Part shown: positions 1 to 4,707 of the stretch, piece after piece | Position numbering within the stretch: position 1 is the first letter of the stretch | Layout of the letters: each line of letters starts with the position of its first letter | Source of the DNA: CAIJXO01 sp041308645 | GTDB taxonomy: Bacteria > Patescibacteriota > Minisyncoccia > Phycocordibacterales > GWA1-40-21 | Assembly (NCBI GenBank): GCA_041308645.1 | Contig: JBFZBC010000009.1 | Location: 1 to 16,204, forward strand | Reading direction: 5' to 3' | Length of the DNA: 16,204 nt | Program-made: the position numbers and the translations under genes | The notes under the pieces: model-generated | Databases searched by the model: none | Seen by the model: only the letters and a program-made list of their open reading frames with translations | What the model was told of the DNA's origin: nothing

Positions 1-987
1 GAGATATTAAAAGTTCCTCGATTTAAAGATTTTGATATAGTTGATTTTCCTCGAATTGTTACTGTAGAAGAAAACTTTGATTTACTTAATGCTCCCAAAG
101 ATCACGTTAGTCGAAAGGAAACCGATACATATTATTTAGACGAAACTCATGTATTGCGAACCCAGACAACTGTTATGTGGTCTTACTATTTAAAAAATAA
201 AGAAGTTTTGGCTAAGTTAGAAAAGACTGGAGAAGTTAAAGCCTTATCAAAAGGTATTGTTTTTCGTAAAGATGAGATTGATCGTCATCATTTTCCAGCC
301 TTCCATCAAATTGATGGTTTATATATTTGTCTAAAATCAAAGAAAGTATTTACTTTAAATGATTTAGAAGAGGTACAAATTGATACGGCTAAAAGTGTTT
401 TGGGTGATGATATTGAATATAAATTCCTTGTAGATTCTTTCCCTTTTACGACACCTTCAGTGGAAATGGACGTGATGTTTAGCGGTGATTGGATGGAGGT
501 TAACGGCGCTGGCCTAGTTCATCCACAGGTTTTAAGGAATTTTGGTTTAGATCCTGAAATTTATAATGGTTGGGCTTTTGGTTTTGGTGATCGTTTAGCA
601 ATGGTGAAGATGGGCATACCAGATATTCGTATTCTCTGGTCCGAGGATCCTAGAATAACATCTCAATTTAAGAATATTAATAGTAAATTTAAAGAGGTTA
701 GTAAATATCCAGAAACCTCTAGAGATATTTCATTTATTATTGATAAAAACATTAATCTTAATAATTATTTTGAAATAGTCCGTGATTTTGCCGAAAACTT
801 AATTGAAGAAGTAAAATTAATTGATCAATTTGAAAATGATAAAAAGTTCGGGGTTGGTAAGAAATCCTACACCTTTAGAATAATTTATCGTTCACACGAA
901 AGAACCTTGACTAATGAGGAGGTAAATAAAATTCAAGATGAAATTATTACAAAGACTAAAACTGAATTAAAAGCGCTTGTTCGGTAG
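1..987 (+). CDS. pheS: Phenylalanine-tRNA ligase, single-chain type (PheS core + FDX-ACB), 5' partial
   Basis: Charges tRNA-Phe with phenylalanine in the cytoplasm. The frame is open from base 1, so the N-terminus lies outside the window; 328 residues are visible. Residue numbers are from base 1. The class II core shows DTYYL (42-46) and LRTQTT (52-57), a motif 2 region FRKDEID...FHQIDG (88-106), WMEVNGAG (164-171) and a motif 3 region GWAFGFGDRLAM (190-201). It is followed directly by a ferredoxin-fold anticodon-binding domain, about 230-328 (SKYPETSRDISF, then YRSHERTLTNEEV). In ordinary bacterial PheRS that domain sits on PheT; carrying it on the PheS chain is the architecture of the monomeric mitochondrial enzyme (FARS2 type). 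Motif 3 looks one residue shorter than the usual GxGxERLAM. A start at the TTG at 154 would cut into the catalytic core, so it is not the real start. A hairpin terminator follows the stop. Confidence 0.93.
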   Translation, partial: EILKVPRFKDFDIVDFPRIVTVEENFDLLNAPKDHVSRKETDTYYLDETHVLRTQTTVMWSYYLKNKEVLAKLEKTGEVKALSKGIVFRKDEIDRHHFPAFHQIDGLYICLKSKKVFTLNDLEEVQIDTAKSVLGDDIEYKFLVDSFPFTTPSVEMDVMFSGDWMEVNGAGLVHPQVLRNFGLDPEIYNGWAFGFGDRLAMVKMGIPDIRILWSEDPRITSQFKNINSKFKEVSKYPETSRDISFIIDKNINLNNYFEIVRDFAENLIEEVKLIDQFENDKKFGVGKKSYTFRIIYRSHERTLTNEEVNKIQDEIITKTKTELKALVR

Positions 988-995
988 TTTTTTAA

Positions 996-1028
996 AAAAA
1001 CGCTGGGTATAATATACCCAGCGTTTTT
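996..1028. terminator. Bidirectional intrinsic terminator between pheS and the 58-aa minus-strand gene
   Basis: A perfect stem CGCTGGGTAT (1001-1010) pairs with ATACCCAGCG (1014-1023) across a 3-nt AAT loop. It is flanked by five A on the left and five T on the right, which extend the stem to 15 bp. It lies 8 nt after the pheS stop and 15 nt beyond the stop of the minus-strand gene ending at 1044, so it can end transcription from both sides. Confidence 0.9.
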
Positions 1029-1043
1029 ATATGAAATTTCGTT

Positions 1044-1220
1044 TTAGTCTGATTCCCAAATTTGATCAAGAAGATCACAGACTTCTCTTGATCCAAGACC
1101 GTGCTTTTCCGCAATGCGGACAAGACTTAATGTGGGTATATTTTTCTTGGATGTTATCCCAGATTTTTTGGCGGTAACAATAATTTTTTGTAACTCTTCT
1201 TTCGCACCATCCATATCCAT
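1044..1220 (-). CDS. Small protein with helix-turn-helix pattern, 58 aa
   Basis: A short, probably real gene. The start ATG (1220-1218) follows AAGGAGG with 6 nt spacing, one of only two strong SD sites seen in the window; a second in-frame ATG lies two codons further on. The 58-residue product starts MDMDGAKEELQKI. Residues 33-52 (LVRIAEKHGLGSREVCDLLD) fit the classical helix-turn-helix spacing, with A37, G41, V47 and L50 at the A5/G9/V15/L18 positions. A basic stretch (KKSGITSKK) precedes it. No family is recognised; a small DNA-binding regulator is an inference. A 15-bp palindrome (1257-1271) lies upstream and could be its operator. The gene has its own bidirectional terminator at 996-1028. 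A longer plus-strand frame over the same DNA (1114-1305) has no supporting features and is taken as its shadow. Confidence 0.72.
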   Translation of the reverse strand: MDMDGAKEELQKIIVTAKKSGITSKKNIPTLSLVRIAEKHGLGSREVCDLLDQIWESD

Positions 1221-1256
1221 ACTTATCCTCCTTATTTTGTTTAAAGAACAACCTGA

Positions 1257-1271
1257 TTACCTAGTAGGTAA
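1257..1271. promoter_or_regulatory. Palindrome upstream of the 58-aa gene, candidate operator
   Basis: TTACCTAGTAGGTAA is a perfect 7-1-7 inverted repeat 36 nt upstream of the 58-aa gene's start codon, between its SD site and the AT-rich region (1272-1310) where its promoter should lie. It is too short and AT-rich to be a convincing terminator. Binding of a dimeric regulator, perhaps the HTH-like product of the gene, is an inference. Confidence 0.4.
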
Positions 1272-1308
1272 ACTAACACAAAAATATAATAAATGCAAAT
1301 ATTAAAAT

Positions 1309-1336
1309 AAAACCGCATCAAATTTGATGCGGTTTT
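1309..1336. terminator. Intrinsic terminator of the 41-aa minus-strand gene
   Basis: AAAACCGCATCAAA (1309-1322) and TTTGATGCGGTTTT (1323-1336) form a perfect 28-bp palindrome with A/T-rich flanks on both sides. It lies 16 nt beyond the stop of the minus-strand gene at 1353 and separates it from the 58-aa gene, so the two mini-genes look like separate transcription units. Confidence 0.85.
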
Positions 1337-1352
1337 TTAGAAAAAGTTGTGT

Positions 1353-1478
1353 TTATTTTTGTTTCAGTTTCAAGTAATGATCTTTTATTAATTTAAGAAA
1401 AATGGTAATCTCAGCAATTAATTTTATATTATCCAAAACTAAAGGGTCACAACGTAATTTATTTGGGCACTTTTTCAT
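1353..1478 (-). CDS. Very small protein of unknown function, 41 aa
   Basis: The ATG (1478-1476) is preceded by GGAGGT with 5 nt spacing, the second strong SD site of the window. The product begins MKKCPNKLRCDPLVLDNIKL and ends HYLKLKQK. It has two Cys six positions apart (C4, C10), a short hydrophobic amphipathic stretch (about residues 18-32), a lysine-rich tail and a pI that should be high. It is followed by its own intrinsic terminator (1309-1336). SD site, ORF and terminator together argue for a genuine gene. No family is recognised. It could be a small membrane-associated peptide or a toxin-like peptide, but nothing in the sequence decides this. Confidence 0.62.
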   Translation of the reverse strand: MKKCPNKLRCDPLVLDNIKLIAEITIFLKLIKDHYLKLKQK

Positions 1479-1557
1479 TTACTACCTCCACTTTATATGT
1501 ATATTTATCTTGTTTTAAAATAGCATTAAATGCTTGTTTTTGCAACGAATTATTCAC
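1459..1557 (-). CDS. Possible 32-aa ORF overlapping the 41-aa gene start
   Basis: A GTG-initiated frame encodes MNNSLQKQAFNAILKQDKYT and 12 further residues ending VNEKVPK. It contains the SD site of the 41-aa gene and overlaps that gene by 20 nt in another frame, an arrangement expected for translational coupling. No SD is seen before the GTG. It may be a small upstream gene, a leader peptide, or chance. Confidence 0.3.
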   Translation of the reverse strand: MNNSLQKQAFNAILKQDKYTYKVEVVNEKVPK

Positions 1558-1675
1558 TTTACTTACTTTCTTTTTAGAACATGATTTGGTATAATATAGT
1601 AGTAAAAAATAGTATACCCAAGTAATTTTTTATGGAATAAACACCTAAAATAAAGGGTAGTTTGGTAAGTAAAGT
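1556..1675. repeat. 11-bp inverted repeat bracketing the gyrB promoter region
   Basis: ACTTTACTTAC (1556-1566) is repeated in inverted orientation as GTAAGTAAAGT (1665-1675), 98 nt apart. The arms bracket the candidate opposed promoters at 1588-1618. They could be two sites for one regulator, or could close a long stem in an RNA that spans both arms. The function is unknown. Confidence 0.45.
1588..1618. promoter_or_regulatory. Overlapping opposed -10 elements, gyrB (+) and mini-gene (-)
   Basis: TATAAT (1590-1595) reads toward gyrB and would start transcription near 1602, giving an untranslated leader of about 98 nt. On the other strand TATACT (1616-1611) would start near 1604, toward the minus-strand small ORFs. 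Both lie in an inverted repeat GGTATA (1588-1593)/TATACC (1613-1618). The -35 boxes are weak on both strands. A second AT-rich -10-like TAATAT (1688-1693), 6 nt before the gyrB ATG, could also give a leaderless gyrB mRNA. Confidence 0.42.
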
Positions 1676-1699
1676 AGTATTATTATTTAATATATTATT

Positions 1700-3823
1700 A
1701 TGGCAAAAAATTTAAAAGGGCGAGAAGATAAGGAAAATAAAGATATAAAAGGTAAGGAAAAAGAAGCTCATTATGGGGCGGAACAAATTACCGTTCTTGA
1801 GGGTTTGGAGCCAGTTAGAAGGCGCCCTGGTATGTATATTGGTACCACTGGTCCAGATGGTTTGCATCATTTGATTACTGAAATTTTTGATAACTCTCGT
1901 GATGAGGCAATGGGTAGTTATGCCAATGATATTGAAGTTGTTCTTTTACCGGGGAACAGGGTTCGTATTACTGACAACGGCCGAGGTATTCCTGTTGATA
2001 TGCATAAACAAACAAAAGTATCAGCTCTGGAAACTATTATGACCGTGCTTCATGCGGGGGGAAAGTTTGGTGGTGAAGGTTATAAAGTTTCCGGTGGTTT
2101 GCATGGTGTGGGTGCTTCGGTTGTGAATGCACTTTCTATTTATATGAAAGTAACCGTACATAAAGATGGGGGAGTCTATATGCAGGAATATTCAAAAGGA
2201 AAGAAAAAGGCAGCAGTTAAGAAGATTGGGAATACAAAATACCATGGTTCAATAGTTGTTTTTGAACCAGATGCCGAGATTTTTAAGGAAGGGGTAGTTT
2301 TTGATTGGAGTAAAGTATTTTCTCATATGCGTCAGCAAGCATATTTGGTTAAAGGTTTAAGGATTTCAGTTATTGATACTAGAAATGTCACGGAAAAATT
2401 TGATGAGTCAGATGTATTTTACTTCCGTGATTTACATATTGAAGCTCCTTCACAAACCTTTTATTTTGAGGGTGGTTTATATTCTCTTATAAAATTTTAT
2501 AATCAATTTCAGAAACCAATTCATAAAAATATTTTTTATGTTGAGAAAAAAGTTGATGGTGTTGAGTCAGTAGAAGTAGCTCTGCAATATGTGGATGATA
2601 TATCGGCTAGAGTAGTTTCTTTCGCTAACAATATTTATACTTCAGAGGGTGGTACACATACCACTGGTTTTAAAGCATCTTTAACTAGAATTTTAAATTC
2701 TTATGGCCGTAAAAATGGTATTATAAAAGATAGTGAAGATAATTTTACTGGAGATGATGTGTTGGAGGGAATAACTGCTGTTGTATCTGTAAAGCTTAGA
2801 GAAATTCAATTTGAAGGTCAGACAAAGGCTAAGCTTGGAAGTCAAGAAGCGCGCGCTGCAGTTGAAGAAGTTTTCGGCTCAGCATTCGATGCTTTTATGG
2901 AAGAAAATCCTGATGATGCTCGTTGTATCGTAAGTAAAGTAATATTAGCCTTGAGGGCTAGGAAGGCGGCTAAAGCTGCAAAGGACTCAATCTTAAGAAA
3001 AGGGGCTTTAGAGGGTATGACCCTACCAGGTAAGTTGGCAGATTGTCAATCAAATGATGCTATTGTTTCGGAATTATTTATTGTAGAGGGAGATTCTGCA
3101 GGTGGTACAGCCAAGACTGGGCGAGACAGAAAGACGCAAGCTATCTTACCTTTAAGAGGGAAAATATTAAATATTGAAAGAGCTAGACTAGATAGAATGC
3201 TTGGCTCAGAACAAATAAAGAATCTTGTTTTAGCTTTAGGAACGGCAATTGGTGATACTTTTACTTTAGAAAAATTAAGATATCATAAAGTCATAATCGC
3301 CACCGATGCGGATGTAGATGGAGCGCATATCCGGACTTTGCTTTTGACTTTATTTTATCGTTATTTTCGTCCTTTAATTGATGGTGGATATATTTATATT
3401 GCTCAGCCACCACTTTATAAAATAAAAAAAGGTAAGGAAATAACGTATGTATATTCTGAAGAAGAAAAAACCAAAAAATTCGGTACAGATATTCCTATGG
3501 ATATTGAGCTTATAGAGAACGAAGAGGAAACCACTGAAGAAGATGCCGAAGATGTTAAAGTGCCTGAAGAAAAAGATAAAAAAGAAGAAAAAACCAAAAA
3601 ATTTGAAAAGCTTCATGTACAACGGTACAAAGGTCTTGGAGAAATGAACGCTGAGGAACTTTGGGAAACTACCATGGATCCTGAGAGAAGAGTCTTAAAG
3701 AGAGTGGATGTTAATGATGCTCAAGAGGCAGACAAAGTTTTTGATATGCTTATGGGTACAGACGTACCGGCCAGAAAATCTTTTATTCAATCCAACGCCA
3801 AACTCGCTAATCTAGATATATAA
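1700..3823 (+). CDS. gyrB: DNA gyrase subunit B
   Basis: ATPase and TOPRIM subunit of gyrase, acting with GyrA (12788-15265) to introduce negative supercoils. It is 707 residues. The GHKL ATPase shows GMYIG (44-48), EIFDNSRDEA with E61 and N65, TDNGRGIP with D92, and a lid GGKFGGEGYKVSGGLHGVG (120-138). QTK (374-376) is the transducer lysine loop. TOPRIM shows EGDSAGG (464-470) and DADVD (536-540). The C-terminal part contains RYKGLGEMN (642-650). Between TOPRIM and this element is an acidic, lysine-rich low-complexity stretch (about 586-637) in which EEKTKKF occurs twice. The start MAKNLKG has no SD upstream and is almost the same as the gyrA start. It ends 4 nt before a REP palindrome shared with the convergent transposase gene. 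Confidence 0.97.
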   Translation: MAKNLKGREDKENKDIKGKEKEAHYGAEQITVLEGLEPVRRRPGMYIGTTGPDGLHHLITEIFDNSRDEAMGSYANDIEVVLLPGNRVRITDNGRGIPVDMHKQTKVSALETIMTVLHAGGKFGGEGYKVSGGLHGVGASVVNALSIYMKVTVHKDGGVYMQEYSKGKKKAAVKKIGNTKYHGSIVVFEPDAEIFKEGVVFDWSKVFSHMRQQAYLVKGLRISVIDTRNVTEKFDESDVFYFRDLHIEAPSQTFYFEGGLYSLIKFYNQFQKPIHKNIFYVEKKVDGVESVEVALQYVDDISARVVSFANNIYTSEGGTHTTGFKASLTRILNSYGRKNGIIKDSEDNFTGDDVLEGITAVVSVKLREIQFEGQTKAKLGSQEARAAVEEVFGSAFDAFMEENPDDARCIVSKVILALRARKAAKAAKDSILRKGALEGMTLPGKLADCQSNDAIVSELFIVEGDSAGGTAKTGRDRKTQAILPLRGKILNIERARLDRMLGSEQIKNLVLALGTAIGDTFTLEKLRYHKVIIATDADVDGAHIRTLLLTLFYRYFRPLIDGGYIYIAQPPLYKIKKGKEITYVYSEEEKTKKFGTDIPMDIELIENEEETTEEDAEDVKVPEEKDKKEEKTKKFEKLHVQRYKGLGEMNAEELWETTMDPERRVLKRVDVNDAQEADKVFDMLMGTDVPARKSFIQSNAKLANLDI
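3461..3603 (+). repeat. 20-bp direct repeat in the gyrB acidic insert
   Basis: A 20-bp sequence starting GAAGAAAAAACC occurs identically at 3461-3480 and 3584-3603, 123 bp (41 codons) apart and in frame. Each copy encodes EEKTKKF. The stretch between is dominated by Glu, Asp and Lys codons. It looks like a low-complexity expansion within the gyrB C-terminal half. Confidence 0.8.
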
Positions 3824-3827
3824 TCAA

Positions 3828-3852
3828 GACGTCAACGTGGCACGTTGACGTC
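3828..3852. repeat. REP palindrome, copy A (gyrB / transposase 3' junction)
   Basis: GACGTCAACGTG (3828-3839), one G, then CACGTTGACGTC (3841-3852) forms a perfect 12-1-12 palindrome. It fills the 34-bp gap between the gyrB stop (3823) and the stop of the convergent transposase gene (3858). A hairpin here could protect or terminate both mRNAs, although no T-run follows. Two further copies lie inside and upstream of the transposase gene. Confidence 0.9.
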
Positions 3853-3857
3853 ACTTA

Positions 3858-4523
3858 TCAAAGTTCCATTTTTGGAATTGGCTCTCTAATCAAGCCTAAT
3901 AATTCTTTTCGATATTCCTTTTCTGTTATATCAAAAAGGTTATAAAATAGTTCCTTGTTTATTAAGTAGGAGAAATTCTTACTAGACGTCAACGTGGCAC
4001 GTTGACGGGTGTAGTCAGAAAAACTTGACCACCGGTAATTATTAAGAAAGTTAATTGCCTTTTCTGTATCTTTTATGCCAGTTTCCTTCCAGTTTGGGAA
4101 TTTTGTATCAAGGATATTTATATCTAAATAATACGGTGCGTATAGAAATTGGCGGTCATTTTCCAGAGGGATCATTCTTGCTGTATTTTGAAAAAGATAG
4201 CCACTTCTTTTATTCTTAATATTGAAATATTTAGTGTAGCCATTACCTAATCTTTTCATAAATTCAGTTATTCCACCATCTACTAATTCAACAAGTAATA
4301 AGTGAAAATGATTTGGCATTAAAGTCCATTTCAATATCTCGACTATCTTATCTTCCTGTGGTGGGGGATTTTTAAAGAAATCTTCCGCCTCACTTCTTAG
4401 GGCTGTGTCCTTATTATTAAATTTATATAAACACTCTACAAATCTCTGTCTGTCGGAATCACTATTAAAGGTATTTATTTTATTTACTCCGCGATTAAAT
4501 ACATGTTTTATATCACCAATCAT
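3858..4523 (-). CDS. REP-associated Y1 (HUH) transposase, RAYT family
   Basis: A single-strand DNA endonuclease of the IS200/TnpA_REP group; such enzymes nick REP hairpins by forming a phosphotyrosine bond. The 221 residues show the family N-terminus KHVFNRGVNK (6-15), the metal-binding HUH motif MPNHFHLLL (69-77; H72, H74) and the tyrosine helix YTKYFNI (96-102, candidate nucleophile Y96), then RSGYLFQ (106-112). NYRWSSFSDY (162-171) is also typical. Residues 171-180 (YTRQRATLTS) are encoded by a copy of the REP palindrome lying inside the gene, followed by KNFSYLINKELF, which resumes family-like sequence. Other copies lie just upstream and just downstream, so gene plus palindromes form a unit of about 750 bp. 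It appears intact. It has a candidate promoter (4530-4558) that places transcription start at the ATG. Confidence 0.9.
   Translation of the reverse strand: MIGDIKHVFNRGVNKINTFNSDSDRQRFVECLYKFNNKDTALRSEAEDFFKNPPPQEDKIVEILKWTLMPNHFHLLLVELVDGGITEFMKRLGNGYTKYFNIKNKRSGYLFQNTARMIPLENDRQFLYAPYYLDINILDTKFPNWKETGIKDTEKAINFLNNYRWSSFSDYTRQRATLTSSKNFSYLINKELFYNLFDITEKEYRKELLGLIREPIPKMEL
3983..4013. repeat. REP palindrome, copy B, inside the transposase coding sequence
   Basis: The 31 bp here, running TAGACGTCAACGTGG through to GACGGGTGTA, are identical to copy C (4549-4579) and in the same orientation. The palindromic core CGTCAACGTG-G-CACGTTGACG is 10-1-10. Read on the minus strand it is in frame with the transposase and encodes YTRQRATLTS (codons 171-180). 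Confidence 0.93.
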
Positions 4524-4529
4524 CCGGCT

Positions 4530-4558
4530 ATTGTAATCTATATTGTATTAGACGTCAA
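4530..4558 (-). promoter_or_regulatory. Transposase promoter with its -35 box inside REP copy C
   Basis: On the minus strand TTGACG (4558-4553), part of the REP arm, is followed after exactly 17 bp by TACAAT (4535-4530). Each matches the sigma70 consensus at 5 of 6 positions. The ATG (4523) comes 6 nt after the -10 box, so the mRNA should be leaderless or nearly so. Confidence 0.65.
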
Positions 4559-4579
4559 CGTGGCACGTTGACGGGTGTA
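4549..4579. repeat. REP palindrome, copy C, upstream of the transposase
   Basis: Identical over 31 bp to copy B (3983-4013). It lies 26 nt upstream of the transposase start codon and marks one edge of the REP/RAYT unit, with copy A near the other edge. Its left arm supplies the candidate -35 box of the transposase promoter. Confidence 0.93.
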
Positions 4580-4664
4580 TATCAAATCAGGAAAGGATTT
4601 TAAAAAGAACATAAAAATATTGAATAGTTAATATAAGAAAAGAAGAGAATTCAGTTAAAAACAT

Positions 4665-4693
4665 TTGTTTTTAAAATATATTATTAGTATAAT
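4665..4693 (+). promoter_or_regulatory. Promoter of the giant surface-protein gene
   Basis: TTGTTT (4665-4670), 17 bp, TATAAT (4688-4693), then the ATG 14 nt later; the expected 5' leader is only about 8 nt and has no SD. The -35 box lies in a small inverted repeat TTAAAAAC (4655-4662)/GTTTTTAA (4667-4674). The rest of 4580-4655 is AT-rich with no gene seen. Confidence 0.68.
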
Positions 4694-4707
4694 ATCTCTA
4701 TATAATA

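Noticed and set aside
1114..1305. Plus-strand 63-codon ORF
   Set aside because: It lies opposite the 58-aa minus-strand gene, which has a strong SD, a plausible protein composition and a terminator. The plus-strand frame has no SD or promoter.
3374..3622. Minus-strand Phe/Ser-rich ORFs within gyrB
   Set aside because: They are antisense to the Glu/Lys low-complexity insert of gyrB; the homopolymer composition is explained by the insert.
3828..4579. CRISPR array
   Set aside because: Three copies of the palindrome lie at irregular spacings (about 155 and 566 bp), with a transposase gene between; this is a REP/RAYT arrangement.
3828..4579. Full insertion sequence with target-site duplication
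   Set aside because: No direct duplication of flanking bases is visible at either edge, as expected for Y1 enzymes, so exact mobile-element ends are not claimed.
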